Counted from the stretch's first letter, positions 43,674 through 52,746 are shown. The stretch is 64,000 nt of DNA from Alkalicoccobacillus porphyridii (GCF_007293315.1 NZ_VLXZ01000002.1:62001-126000), one strand, 5' to 3'. A program made the numbers and translations. The notes: generated from the letters alone by a model not told the origin.

Positions 43674-44690
43674 CTAAAAAGTAAGCACAATCTTTCGAAC
43701 CTCTTCAGGATGTTTTTCAAGCAACGTCATCGCTTCATCAATTTGCTCAAAAGAGTAACGGTGGGAGACGATGGCATCTGATTGAATATCGCCATCATTC
43801 ACCTTTTCAATTACACCTTTAAATTGATGTGTTTGTAGCCTTGAGCCAACGACCTTTAGCTCTTTTTTAGTTAGCAATAGGGAAGGAATGGCTGAGGGCT
43901 GTTCGTTAAATCCAAGTGTAACGATGGTGCCAGCTACAGAAGCTAGCTGCACAGCCTGCTCAAACGTAACTGCGGTGCCCACTGCATCAATGACTACATT
44001 AGCCATTTCCTCATTGGTAATCGTTTTTATTCGATCCTCTACATTGTCTTGCTGTGGATTAATGATGAAGTCGGCTCCAATACTCTGTGCGTATTCAAGT
44101 CGGTTTTGGTTAAAGTCCGAAATAATCACTTTGGCCCCTTTTTCTTTAGCCATGATTAAACATGCAATTCCAGTAGGACCAGCACCCATAATAAAAACAC
44201 TGTCCCCTTGTTCCACTTCCCCTCGATACATCGCCTGAGCCCCAATAGTCAATGGTTCAACCAAGGCTGCCGCTTCGTCTGTCACTCTCTCTGTGACTTT
44301 ATGCCAGTTGGCTTCATCTGCTTTCACCCACTCGCTCATGCCGCCATCACGATGAACGCCAAAAACCTCAAGTTCCACGCATACATTCGGCTGATTTTTT
44401 CTGCAAGCGTAGCATGTACCGCACGAAACAATGGGCTCTAGCGCGACTCGATCTCCCGGTACGAGATCAACAACCGCAGGACCAATCTTCTCTACGACTC
44501 CTGAAACTTCATGGCCAATGACCCGTGGGTAGACCGTAAAAGGATTACTCCCGTGATAGATATGCACATCCGAACCACAAATGCCCACACATTTCACTTT
44601 AACGATAACATCTTTCTCTCCAACAATTTCAGGCTTTTCCTTCGTAACAATATCTAGTTTCCCTGGTTCTTGCACTTGAATGACTTTCAT
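43674..44690 (-). CDS. Zinc-dependent alcohol/polyol dehydrogenase (MDR family)
   Basis: 338 residues. Catalytic zinc ligands are in GICGSDVHIYHG (Cys about 38) and VIGHEVSGVV (His, Glu); the structural zinc site is CGTCYACRKNQPNVC. The NAD-binding core is FIMGAGPTGIACLIMAKEKG. It belongs to the threonine/sorbitol/L-galactonate dehydrogenase (RspB/LgoD-like) group. It is the last gene of the TRAP operon and probably oxidises the imported hydroxy acid or sugar acid. The substrate cannot be named from sequence. Confidence 0.9.
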   Translation of the reverse strand: MKVIQVQEPGKLDIVTKEKPEIVGEKDVIVKVKCVGICGSDVHIYHGSNPFTVYPRVIGHEVSGVVEKIGPAVVDLVPGDRVALEPIVSCGTCYACRKNQPNVCVELEVFGVHRDGGMSEWVKADEANWHKVTERVTDEAAALVEPLTIGAQAMYRGEVEQGDSVFIMGAGPTGIACLIMAKEKGAKVIISDFNQNRLEYAQSIGADFIINPQQDNVEDRIKTITNEEMANVVIDAVGTAVTFEQAVQLASVAGTIVTLGFNEQPSAIPSLLLTKKELKVVGSRLQTHQFKGVIEKVNDGDIQSDAIVSHRYSFEQIDEAMTLLEKHPEEVRKIVLTF

Positions 44691-44705
44691 TTAAAACACA
44701 CCCTT

Positions 44706-45980
44706 TTATTCAAATAAACCTGGTAGGTACAGTGATAGTGATGGGACATATGCAACGATCAGTAAGACAACGATCGCTACAGCAAAGTAAGGCATTAATT
44801 CTTTCACCGTTTTAGTAATTGGTACTTTGGCAAAAGAAGAGGCAACGAATAGACATACCCCAACTGGTGGTGTTGATAGTCCAATCATTAACGCAAGGAC
44901 CATCACTACTCCAAAGTGGATTGGATCCATTCCGACACTTGTTGCAACTGGTAGTAATACAGGGAATAGGATAACGAGTGCCGCAATCGTCTCCATAAAC
45001 ATACCAAGTACTAGTAACAGCACGATAATTAATAGAATGACGAAGAACGGATTTTCAGTTATTGATAAGATACCATCGGCAATTAAGATTGGAACACCTT
45101 CACTCACCAAAATCCATCCGAATGTATTGGCAAAGCCGACTAGTAATAGAATGGATGCTGTTGAACTCAATGTTCTTACAAGAATAGAAGGTACTTCTTT
45201 CATATCAAGCTCGCGGTATACAAGCTTCCCAACAATCAGAGCGTACACAACACAGACAACTGCCGCTTCTGTTGGTGTGAAGTACCCACCTAGAATCCCC
45301 CACAAGATAATAACAACCATTAGTAACGCCCAGAAAGCACCTAAGAATGATTTACCAACGACAGATAACGGCTGGCGCTCACCTTTGGGATATTGTCTTT
45401 TTACGGAAATGATATATGTGACGATTAAAAATCCTATAGCTAGTAAAATACCAGGTATTGCTCCTGCTAGAAACAGGTCTCCAATAGAGATACTTGCAAG
45501 CGTCCCGATAATAATCATCGGTAATGAAGGTGGTAACATCGGACCTACAGTTGAAGAAATAGAGGTTACTGCCGCTGAAAACCCTGAGCCGTATCCTTGT
45601 TTTTTCATCGCAGGAATCATAACTGATCCAATACTTGCTGTATCAGATAAAGCTGTTCCTGAAATACCTGCAAAACCTAGTGAAGAGGCTACATTTGTAA
45701 GGGCTAGTCCCCCGCGAATATGTCCTACCACGGCATTAGCAAATTCAATAATACGATTGGTGATTCCACCTGCATTCATTAAATTCCCTGCTAGAATAAA
45801 AGCTGGAATAGCAAGCATAACGAATGAATTGATCCCTGCAAACATTGTTTGTGGGATAACCGTTAATGGAACCCCCGCTATTAGGAGATATATTAATGAA
45901 GATAGCCCTAAGCTAAACGCAATCGGTATGCCAAATGCGATAAAAGCTAAAAATAAACCAACAATAATTAATGCCATCAT
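44706..45980 (-). CDS. dctM: TRAP transporter large permease (DctM)
   Basis: 424 residues with about 12 hydrophobic segments. Family marks are AGNLMNAGGITNRIIEFANAVVGHIRGGLA, GTALSDTASIGSVMIPAMKK and LSTPPVGVCLFVASSFAKV. It forms the sodium-driven channel of a tripartite TRAP importer for C4-dicarboxylates or sugar acids. It overlaps the small permease by four bases. Confidence 0.94.
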   Translation of the reverse strand: MMALIIVGLFLAFIAFGIPIAFSLGLSSLIYLLIAGVPLTVIPQTMFAGINSFVMLAIPAFILAGNLMNAGGITNRIIEFANAVVGHIRGGLALTNVASSLGFAGISGTALSDTASIGSVMIPAMKKQGYGSGFSAAVTSISSTVGPMLPPSLPMIIIGTLASISIGDLFLAGAIPGILLAIGFLIVTYIISVKRQYPKGERQPLSVVGKSFLGAFWALLMVVIILWGILGGYFTPTEAAVVCVVYALIVGKLVYRELDMKEVPSILVRTLSSTASILLLVGFANTFGWILVSEGVPILIADGILSITENPFFVILLIIVLLLVLGMFMETIAALVILFPVLLPVATSVGMDPIHFGVVMVLALMIGLSTPPVGVCLFVASSFAKVPITKTVKELMPYFAVAIVVLLIVAYVPSLSLYLPGLFE

Positions 45981-46468
45981 AATAGGTTGTCCCCTTTCTC
46001 TACTTCTTCAGTTGGGCTGAACCGGTCGAACATATAAACGATCGAGTAAACCATTAGTAACACGCCCAAAAGGGGTACTGCTGCATAAGCATAAGCCATT
46101 GAAAATCCAAGTGTTGGTGCATAAAAATCAGCACCAAGCTGAAGAAAATGCAAACCGTAAATAACTAGTACAAGTGAAAATATGAAAGCGAGTCCCGCAA
46201 TGACACATTCATACACACGTCTGGTCTTCTCAGGTAATGCAAGAATCAGCATGTCTACACGAATAAACTCCTGTTTACGTAAAGCGATGGGTGCGGCTGT
46301 AACCATAGAATAAACAAACAAATACCGTGATAATTCTTCCGTCCAAATAAGATCAAATGGAAAATAACGGCTTAGAATTTGAATGATGACTACCGTCAAT
46401 AGCCCAATAAATAAACACATGGAAATAAATCCTAGAAGCCTGTCCACTTTAGCCATTCTACTCAGCAT
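45977..46468 (-). CDS. dctQ: TRAP transporter small permease (DctQ)
   Basis: 163 residues, four membrane helices. RYFPFDLIWTEELSRYLFVYS and ALRKQEFIRVDMLI are DctQ landmarks. I start it at 46468 after GAAGGAGGGCAAGAGG, inside the end of dctP; a longer in-frame start at 46486 is not supported. It links binding protein and large permease. Confidence 0.92.
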   Translation of the reverse strand: MLSRMAKVDRLLGFISMCLFIGLLTVVIIQILSRYFPFDLIWTEELSRYLFVYSMVTAAPIALRKQEFIRVDMLILALPEKTRRVYECVIAGLAFIFSLVLVIYGLHFLQLGADFYAPTLGFSMAYAYAAVPLLGVLLMVYSIVYMFDRFSPTEEVEKGDNLL

Positions 46469-47486
46469 CCTCTTGCCCTCCTTCACCCTCAGCTAAAATA
46501 TCTAAATAAAGCTGATACTGCTCTTCTTCAAAATAATCTTCTAATGCTGGCATCATGGCATCTCTGAATGCATCATGATCAACATCTTCATTAACTTCCA
46601 TGCCTCTTTCCACTAATCGCTCTAATACCGCTTCAGTTTCAGCTTCAAGTAAATCTTGAGCATAGGCTTCAGCCTCAGCCGCTGCCTCTCTGACCATTTC
46701 CTGCTGATCCTCAGGTAGCGCTTCCATTTGCTCCGTACCCACTACAACATAAATCCAAGATCGAACATGTTCCGTTGTATTTAAATACTGCTGCACTTCG
46801 TAAAACCCGTTGCTTTCAATCAAATCATTAGGGTTCTCTTGTCCATCAATAACACCCTGTTGGAGCCCAGTAAATACTTCGTTTAAGCTAATAACCTGTG
46901 GCTGAGCACCAGCTTCTGACCAAGCATCTAGAAATAGCGGTACATTTGGTACACGCATGCCAAAACCTCGTAAGTCTTCAGGTGATGATATCGGATAATT
47001 CGAGGTAAGGTTTCGTGGAGCTCGCTCCATATAGAATAATGGGGTTAAACCAATATCTCGCTCAATATCATTTTCTATGATCTGTCCTAATTCACCCTCA
47101 ATGACTCGACGCATATGTGCTTCGTCTTCAAATGCATAGGGAACCGCAAGCATCACGGCGTTTGGGGTCCAGACCTCTAATGTCTCCCCTGTAATGGTTA
47201 TATCCGTTGCTCCATAACGTATTGAATTAATATTATCTACTTCACTACCAAGTTGACTATTAGGATAGATTTCAATTTGAACCTTTCCCTCTGTCTTTTC
47301 GTCTACTAAATTCGCAAACTCAACGGCGGTACGATGCCACAAATGGCTGGAATCTGAAATATGAGTCATTTTCCATTGAGTGATCTCATCATCGCCCCCA
47401 AGTTCTGTACTAGAACCCGCTGAAGAACAACCACCTAAAACTACTAGTGCGATTGCCGCCGTATAAATAGTCCATTTTTTAAACAT
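46458..47486 (-). CDS. dctP: TRAP transporter substrate-binding lipoprotein (DctP)
   Basis: 342 residues. The signal peptide ends in the lipobox VLGGC (Cys about 20), so the protein is membrane-tethered outside. WKMTHISDSSHLWHRTAVEF, VQIEIYPNSQLGSEVDNINS and RGFGMRVPNVPLFLDAWSEAGAQP (with the conserved Arg that binds carboxylates) are typical of DctP. GGGAGG precedes the ATG and a cre site lies just upstream. Ligand is a carboxylate, identity unknown. Confidence 0.94.
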   Translation of the reverse strand: MFKKWTIYTAAIALVVLGGCSSAGSSTELGGDDEITQWKMTHISDSSHLWHRTAVEFANLVDEKTEGKVQIEIYPNSQLGSEVDNINSIRYGATDITITGETLEVWTPNAVMLAVPYAFEDEAHMRRVIEGELGQIIENDIERDIGLTPLFYMERAPRNLTSNYPISSPEDLRGFGMRVPNVPLFLDAWSEAGAQPQVISLNEVFTGLQQGVIDGQENPNDLIESNGFYEVQQYLNTTEHVRSWIYVVVGTEQMEALPEDQQEMVREAAAEAEAYAQDLLEAETEAVLERLVERGMEVNEDVDHDAFRDAMMPALEDYFEEEQYQLYLDILAEGEGGQEDAE

Positions 47487-47502
47487 ATTCTTTCCTCCCT
47501 TT

Positions 47503-47516
47503 TGAGAACGCTTACT
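47503..47516 (-). promoter_or_regulatory. CcpA cre site before dctP
   Basis: AGTAAGCGTTCTCA on the minus strand fits the cre consensus in 13 of 14 positions. It lies between the GntR regulator stop and the dctP start, so carbon catabolite repression of the transporter is likely. Confidence 0.6.
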
Positions 47517-47533
47517 TTAACCATAAGCTTGTT

Positions 47534-48208
47534 TTATGCACTAAAGTAGTGAGGGTACTTCTCTTTTAGAGCTGCTTGATCATATTGCAACAAAGTTAAA
47601 TGATGACGCATTAATTGCTCTGCTATGTCTGCTTTTCCCATTTTTACAGCTTCAATTAACGCCTCATGCTGTTCAATCAAGAGCTCCCAATTCATTTTTG
47701 AGTGCATACTTAATTTTCTAAGTCTGTTTAAATGCACGTTCATTCGTTGATTGACTTCCCATACTCGAATTTTATTTGTTCCTTCAGCAAGTAACCGATG
47801 GAATTCTTTATCGAGTGAGAACAGAGCGTCTTCATCCTCATCAACTTTTGCAACTTTTTGGTCGGTGAGATTGCTTTCCAATTGATTCATACAATGCGTA
47901 TCAAAAGATGAGCATGCGAGTCTAATAATAGCCGCCTCTGTATGCTCGCGCACAAACCTAGCATCTTCTACATGGGACGCATCAATTAAGGTAACAAAGG
48001 ATCCTCGCTGAGGTAGCACGTGTAATAATTCATCCTCAGATAATCTTAAGAATGCTTCGCGTACCGGCGTTCGACTGACTTGTAATTCATCAGCAATGTC
48101 CTTTTCGGAAATAGCCTTCCCTGGCGCTAGTTCAAGTGTCATGATTAAATCATGAATTGTATCATATACAAAATCCCTCGTTGATACTTTAGCTTTTGAT
48201 AAATACAT
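47534..48208 (-). CDS. GntR/FadR (FCD) family regulator
   Basis: 224 residues. The winged helix-turn-helix (DFVYDTIHDLIMTLELAPG, EKDIADELQVSRTPVREAFL) is followed by the all-helical FCD ligand domain with metal-binding-type residues (LDKEFHRLL, HEALIEAVKMGKADIAEQLM, HH near the end). It should sense the imported acid or an intermediate and control both dctPQM and the divergent Ldh gene. The start at 48208 follows AGGAGGAG; a start at 48337 would overlap the divergent gene and is rejected. Confidence 0.92.
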   Translation of the reverse strand: MYLSKAKVSTRDFVYDTIHDLIMTLELAPGKAISEKDIADELQVSRTPVREAFLRLSEDELLHVLPQRGSFVTLIDASHVEDARFVREHTEAAIIRLACSSFDTHCMNQLESNLTDQKVAKVDEDEDALFSLDKEFHRLLAEGTNKIRVWEVNQRMNVHLNRLRKLSMHSKMNWELLIEQHEALIEAVKMGKADIAEQLMRHHLTLLQYDQAALKEKYPHYFSA

Positions 48209-48246
48209 GAAGCACTCTCCTCCTAAAAATGATCCTACCACACTAC

Positions 48247-48266
48247 CATACAAGTATGCTAGTATG
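48247..48266. promoter_or_regulatory. Probable GntR operator in the divergent promoter
   Basis: CATACAAGTATG is a palindrome (48247-48258) and overlaps a second copy of the half-site, AGTATG at 48261-48266, spaced about one helical turn. It sits between the two divergent starts. Confidence 0.5.
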
Positions 48267-48296
48267 AATTTAACCGTTTTCATTAGGAGGTCTTTT

Positions 48297-49304
48297 ATGA
48301 CTATTATCATTTCAGAAGAAGAATTAAGGCAGACCACTGTAGATGCTTTTAGAAAATCCGGTTTATCAAAAGAAATTGCTGCAGATATTGCAGATGTATT
48401 AGTACATGCAAACCTTCGAGGGGTTGATTCTCATGGAGTCATGCGTGTGGAGCATTATATTAAGCGGATAAAAGAAGGAGGCATTAACCCTAATGCTAAC
48501 CCCTCAACCGTTCAGTCCTCTGCTTCCACACTAATCATGGATGGCGATAACGGATTTGGTCATTACATCTCTAAACAGGCGATGACAGAAGCAATCAATC
48601 TGGCAAAAATGTCAGGAATGAGCGCTATTGCCGTTAAAAATAGTAGTCATTGCGGGGCACTATCTTATTTTGTAGAGCAAGCAGCCTCAGCAAACCTAAT
48701 CGGAATAGCGATGTCGCACACTGATAAAATTGTTGTTCCTTTTGGTGGATCTGAACCATTTTTCGGAACAAACCCCATTGCGTTTGGCTTTCCGGCTCAA
48801 TCAGAAGAACATGTTATTCTTGATTTTGCCACAAGCAATGTAGCCCTTGGTAAAATCTTAAATGCTCGTGAATACGGTGATGCGATCCCTGATACTTGGG
48901 GCGTTGATGCTGAGGGTAAACCTACAACCAATCCAGAAAACGTCTCCTTCCTTTCACCATTCGGAGGGCCTAAAGGCTATGGCCTTGCGATGGTTGTAGA
49001 GATATTCTCAGCCTTATTAACAGGCGCAGCGTTTGGTCCACACGTATCAAAAATGTACGGGGATTACAATAAAAATAGAGAGTTAGGTCATTTCTTTATG
49101 GCAATTGACCCTTCAATCTTCACGGGTCTCGATAGCTTTACCTCAAGACTTGATCAGATGATTCAAGAGCTACATCAAGTGACTCCAGCTGAAGGAGCGG
49201 AACGCGTACTCGTTCCCGGGGAGATCGAAACACAAACGGCACTCAAGCGAAAAAAAGAAGGCATCCCCCTTCCTGATCAGGTTTGGGCATCTTTAAAAGG
49301 CTAA
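48297..49304 (+). CDS. Ldh-family (malate/L-lactate/2-keto acid) oxidoreductase
   Basis: 335 residues. VLVHANLRGVDSHGVMRVEHY near the N-terminus (with the conserved Arg, Ser-His), GFGHYISKQAM, NSSHCGALSYFVEQA, IAFGFPAQ and GGPKGYGLAMVVEIFSALLTG define the MDH2/Ldh family. It uses NAD(P)H to interconvert a 2-keto acid and a 2-hydroxy acid. It is transcribed divergently from the GntR-TRAP-dehydrogenase operon and should act in the same pathway. TTAGGAGG precedes the ATG at 48297. Confidence 0.92.
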   Translation: MTIIISEEELRQTTVDAFRKSGLSKEIAADIADVLVHANLRGVDSHGVMRVEHYIKRIKEGGINPNANPSTVQSSASTLIMDGDNGFGHYISKQAMTEAINLAKMSGMSAIAVKNSSHCGALSYFVEQAASANLIGIAMSHTDKIVVPFGGSEPFFGTNPIAFGFPAQSEEHVILDFATSNVALGKILNAREYGDAIPDTWGVDAEGKPTTNPENVSFLSPFGGPKGYGLAMVVEIFSALLTGAAFGPHVSKMYGDYNKNRELGHFFMAIDPSIFTGLDSFTSRLDQMIQELHQVTPAEGAERVLVPGEIETQTALKRKKEGIPLPDQVWASLKG

Positions 49305-49323
49305 ACTCTCGATGTTCTGCACA

Positions 49324-49500
49324 GTTCGCTTGCATAAGTACATGGAGAGATTGGAGGTTATCTGCGTATCGGTTCTTCGGTGCCGCTACCGAAAATGGGG
49401 GCACTTACCTGAGGGAAGGTAATGAGCTAACCCGACTTCGTCGATTTATCTCATTGAACCTTTTCATCCCGCAGGTGTAGGCCCTCCATTTTCGTCCGCT
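49324..49500 (+). repeat. Dispersed element A, copy 5 (full length)
   Basis: Runs from TCGCTTGCATAAGTACATGG to CCCTCCATTTTCGTCCGCT. It holds CCGAAAATGGGGGCAC, GGTAATGAGCTAACCCGACT and ATTTATCTCATTGAACC, nearly identical to the copy at 57617. It follows the Ldh gene. Confidence 0.9.
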
Positions 49501-49639
49501 GATAAGTGGAAGGATTCAAGGATGCAGGAGATAACTTACATAGAGTCTATTACATAAAGCGCCTGCTATATATGTACATGGAGGGAATGTAGGGTGTCTG
49601 AATGTGAAGCAATAACAGCCCTCATTTCCTTAAAAAGAA

Positions 49640-49826
49640 TGTTCGTTATTTGTTAATCAGAACAGTAGCGGAAGGAGAAACCGAAGACTTCTGCGGAACA
49701 GAACGCAGCAGACCGACATCGAAGTGGTGGTTTTCCACTTCGAGGGCTGGGGCCGTTCTTGCGGGTGCGTAGGGTTCTTCTGTAGCGGCGCCAGTCAGCT
49801 CATTCTTACATGACTTTTTCAGTGTA
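49640..49826 (+). repeat. Dispersed structured element B, copy 4
   Basis: Contains CGGAAGGAGAAACCGAAGAC, CTGCGGAACAGAACGC, the perfect hairpin CGAAGTGG / CCACTTCG and the end ATGACTTTTTCAGTG. The outer stem has two mismatches here. It lies 150 bp after A copy 5, not inside it. Confidence 0.87.
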
Positions 49827-49861
49827 TTTCCGAAGTGTAGCCTACTTATCCATAGAAGAAG

Positions 49862-49906
49862 ACCCAAACGATGATATGTTAAATCAACATCCTCGTTTGG
49901 GCCTTC
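49862..49906 (-). terminator. Terminator after the amidase gene
   Basis: CCCAAACGAGGATGTTGAT and ATCATCGTTTGGG (minus-strand order) form a stem, related in sequence to the terminator at 12424. The T-run is weak. Confidence 0.6.
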
Positions 49907-49921
49907 ATAAATATATTTCAC

Positions 49922-50773
49922 TTAACCAAGGATTCCATCTCGTATTGCCTTGGCTGCTTTTTGCTGGTATTCTCCTGTTTTTAGTAAACTGGCGTCTTTT
50001 TCATTGGAAACAAAACCGGTTTCAACGAGGACCGCGGGCATCCGGGAGTACTTAAGTACATAGAAGTCAGCAGCAAACACTCCTCGACTTCTACTTCCTG
50101 TACTTTCGGCCAACTGCTGCTGAATCGAACTAGCCACCTGCTTTCCCTGACTACTACCATGATAATAGAATGTCTCTACCCCACTTACCGAAGTGTCTGC
50201 ATAGCCATTGGCATGAATACTAACAAATAAATCCGCGCCCCATTGATTTGATTTCAACACTCGATCCTCTAGCGTAACAAAGAGATCCTCATCCCTCGTC
50301 ATCAAAACCTCAATGCCTTCTTGCTCAAGTTCACTCTTCACCTTATGAGCGACGGATAAGGCGATTGTCTTTTCGTATAAACCATTTCCAATGGCTCCTG
50401 GATCTCTGCCTCCATGTCCTGCATCAATGACAATTCGGTCAAAATCCAATGATTCTTTCGTTTGTGGTAAAGAAGGTTGCTCAGACTGTGGAGTACGTTC
50501 CTTCTTCATTAAGTAAGCTGTGCTCACAAAACCAAGCTGACCCTCATAAGTAATTTGTCCCCAGCCATTCCCAAGTTCAATATATTCAACCTGTACACCT
50601 GGAGTAAGACTGCCAATAATCGCAGCCTGCTCACTTGGCTCAGCGCGGACATTCAACGAAACTTGTGTATCCACCTCACCCAGGTTTACCTCTGCAGCCA
50701 TTGCCTTCTCGCTCCAGAAAAAGAGAAATACAAAACAAGCACACAACCCCAAAATCCGTGATTTACTAAACAT
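49922..50773 (-). CDS. N-acetylmuramoyl-L-alanine amidase with SH3b domain
   Basis: 283 residues. A signal peptide (about 1-27) is followed by a bacterial SH3 domain (SLNVRAEPSEQAAIIGSL, NGWGQITYEGQLGFVSTAYL) and an Amidase_3 catalytic domain. The zinc ligands are in VIDAGHGGRDPGA (His), NGLYEKTIAL (Glu) and FVSIHANGY (His), with catalytic Glu in VLVETGFVSN. It cuts the bond between muramic acid and the stem peptide of peptidoglycan outside the cell. The start follows GGAGAGA at 50773; a TTG at 50779 is less likely. Confidence 0.93.
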   Translation of the reverse strand: MFSKSRILGLCACFVFLFFWSEKAMAAEVNLGEVDTQVSLNVRAEPSEQAAIIGSLTPGVQVEYIELGNGWGQITYEGQLGFVSTAYLMKKERTPQSEQPSLPQTKESLDFDRIVIDAGHGGRDPGAIGNGLYEKTIALSVAHKVKSELEQEGIEVLMTRDEDLFVTLEDRVLKSNQWGADLFVSIHANGYADTSVSGVETFYYHGSSQGKQVASSIQQQLAESTGSRSRGVFAADFYVLKYSRMPAVLVETGFVSNEKDASLLKTGEYQQKAAKAIRDGILG

Positions 50774-50924
50774 ACACAATCTCTCCTCTCAAACACTGCT
50801 AATCTCTGATCTCTTTAGCTAGTTTTGACAGGTTACTAGAAAATAATCACCACTTGTTAAAATAAATGGCAGGTATCTATATGATTGATGTAAAATAATA
50901 GTAGAATCTGAGGAGGATGACCAG

Positions 50925-51335
50925 ATGAAAATAAGAATACACATTTTAATCGTTTTAATTAGCTGTGCTACATTATTTGGTTGCTCTACTGAAGGCGAGA
51001 CAACAGAAACCGGTAACTCAGAAGAAATAACAACAGTCATAGACCATATTGATGCTGAAGAAGTACTAACTCTTTCCCCAGATGCCGATATTTTTCAATT
51101 CAATGCTGTCATTTATCAAACAAACATTGATTGGGTAGATGAATTAAGCTTATCCCCTCAAGATGTTGTTGGAGAAATACAAGCCCAAAACGAAACAAGC
51201 ACAGATTTTGAAGATGAAATGGCTAATAAAATCCCAGTAGGAACTAAGATTTATTCGGCGAAGGACCACGGAGACATGTTAATGGTTGAGGTTGATGGTG
51301 AGTGGAGAAACTATTATGCGATTGTGGAAGGATAA
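50925..51335 (+). CDS. Small lipoprotein of unknown function
   Basis: 136 residues. The signal peptide MKIRIHILIVLISCATLFGC ends in a lipobox with Cys at 20. The mature part is acidic, with ADIFQFNAVIYQTNIDWVDE and VGTKIYSAKDHGDMLMVEVDG, a pattern seen in small Bacillus lipoproteins that I cannot name. GAGGAGGATGACC precedes the ATG. Single gene ended by the hairpin at 51352. Confidence 0.78.
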   Translation: MKIRIHILIVLISCATLFGCSTEGETTETGNSEEITTVIDHIDAEEVLTLSPDADIFQFNAVIYQTNIDWVDELSLSPQDVVGEIQAQNETSTDFEDEMANKIPVGTKIYSAKDHGDMLMVEVDGEWRNYYAIVEG

Positions 51336-51351
51336 TGCTAATACCCTCAAC

Positions 51352-51392
51352 ACAGAAAAGCAGCGCCCTCCAAAAGGAGTCGCTGCTTTTAC
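51352..51392. terminator. Bidirectional terminator
   Basis: AAAGCAGCGCCCTCC and GGAGTCGCTGCTTTT pair with an AAAA loop, between two convergent genes. T-runs exist on both strands. Confidence 0.85.
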
Positions 51393-51393
51393 T

Positions 51394-52734
51394 TTATTCT
51401 GCTGATAAAACCGTCTTTAACGTTTCAACATTTTTATACATAAGCGAGAAGTAATCCTCGTCATTAGCTACGTCTTCGTCGGTTAATGCTTCGAGTGGAT
51501 AAATGGTTAAAGCTTCTGCACCTATTTCCGTTTGGACGACTTCGGCTACAGCTGGCGTGATGTTTGGCTCAAACAGGACATACTGGAGCCCAAGCTCTTC
51601 TGCATGATCTACCGTTTGGACGAGCTGACTTTGTGAAGGCTCATTTGTTGGTGAAATGCCTGCGATGCCAATTTGGTTTATTCCGTAGCGGTTCTCCCAG
51701 TATCCGTACCCTGCATGTGAAACGATAAAGGTGTCAATCTCTGCGTTATCAGCTACTTCGTTAAATGCTGCATCTAGTTCTTCAAACTGGGTAACCAGGT
51801 TCTCGAAGTTCTCTGTAAAATAAGCTTCCTGCTCTGGCTTTAATTCAATCAACTGATCTTTAATATTCTCAGCAAGTTCAATAGACAAAACAGGATCAAG
51901 CCATACATGGGGATCAAATTCACCGTGACTGTGTCCATGATCATCGTCATCGTGATCGTCAACGTTAATGGTCACGGGGGCAGATTGTGCTAATACTTCA
52001 TGATCTTCGCCAAAAAGCTTTGCGATGATTTGTTGACCATCCTCAGCAATCCCTTCATATTGTGCTGTACCGTTATCTGGCACAGCCTCCCAAGCTGTCT
52101 CATCCTCTGCATTTGCACCTGGTGCTAATGTGTACCAGTGCCAATCATCCGAGGTCACATCATTTGGAGCTGTAGCAGTTAAATGAACATGATCGCCTGA
52201 GTGGTAATGATCAGAGTGACCATCTATTTCTATTGTCTCTGGAGCTTCCCCACCATGATCGTGGTCTTCGTGCTCTTCACCATGGTCATGGTCGTGCTCA
52301 TGACCATGATCTTCTTCCTCATCGTGTGAATGGTCATGTCCCTCCTCAGAATCATGGTCGTGGTCATGGCTATCAGCAATGAGTTCTACACCATTGGTCG
52401 CCTCAAGGACTGCCACGTCCTCATCTAATACATTTACCACCTTTTCAGCAAAGGCTTCCATACCCGCTCCACTATAGAAAAAGGCGTCTGCACTTGCTGC
52501 CTTCACCATTTCTGATGGCGTTGGTTCATATGTATGAGCGTCAGAGCCAACTGGCACCATATTCGTCACCTCTACATAGTCACCACCGATTTTTTTTGTC
52601 CAATCTTCTATTGGAAAGATCGTTGTGTAGATCTCTAGTGTGTCTTTTTCTTCTGCTTCGTCTCCCGTTCCAGCTGAGCATGCATTCAAAAATAACAATG
52701 CTGCACCCGCCATCGCTAAACCTTTTTTCATCAT
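51394..52734 (-). CDS. Zinc ABC transporter binding lipoprotein with inserted domain
   Basis: 446 residues of the ZnuA/AdcA cluster 9 family. The lipobox is LNAC (Cys19). Zinc ligands include His67 (SDAHTYEP) and the His of DPHVWLD (about 276). Two His-rich loops (about 122-160 and 261-270) flank an inserted beta-rich domain of about 95 residues (HYHSGDHVHLTATAP, DWHWYTLAPG), itself carrying histidines. It captures zinc for an importer encoded elsewhere. A perfect Zur box and a sigma-A promoter lie directly upstream, so it is induced by zinc starvation. Confidence 0.93.
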   Translation of the reverse strand: MMKKGLAMAGAALLFLNACSAGTGDEAEEKDTLEIYTTIFPIEDWTKKIGGDYVEVTNMVPVGSDAHTYEPTPSEMVKAASADAFFYSGAGMEAFAEKVVNVLDEDVAVLEATNGVELIADSHDHDHDSEEGHDHSHDEEEDHGHEHDHDHGEEHEDHDHGGEAPETIEIDGHSDHYHSGDHVHLTATAPNDVTSDDWHWYTLAPGANAEDETAWEAVPDNGTAQYEGIAEDGQQIIAKLFGEDHEVLAQSAPVTINVDDHDDDDHGHSHGEFDPHVWLDPVLSIELAENIKDQLIELKPEQEAYFTENFENLVTQFEELDAAFNEVADNAEIDTFIVSHAGYGYWENRYGINQIGIAGISPTNEPSQSQLVQTVDHAEELGLQYVLFEPNITPAVAEVVQTEIGAEALTIYPLEALTDEDVANDEDYFSLMYKNVETLKTVLSAE

Positions 52735-52746
52735 CCGACTCCTTTT

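Noticed and set aside
44827-46020. Long plus-strand frame of 397 codons opposite dctM
   Set aside because: It mirrors the dctM coding frame, lacks a ribosome binding site and its product has no recognisable pattern; dctM is a clear family member.
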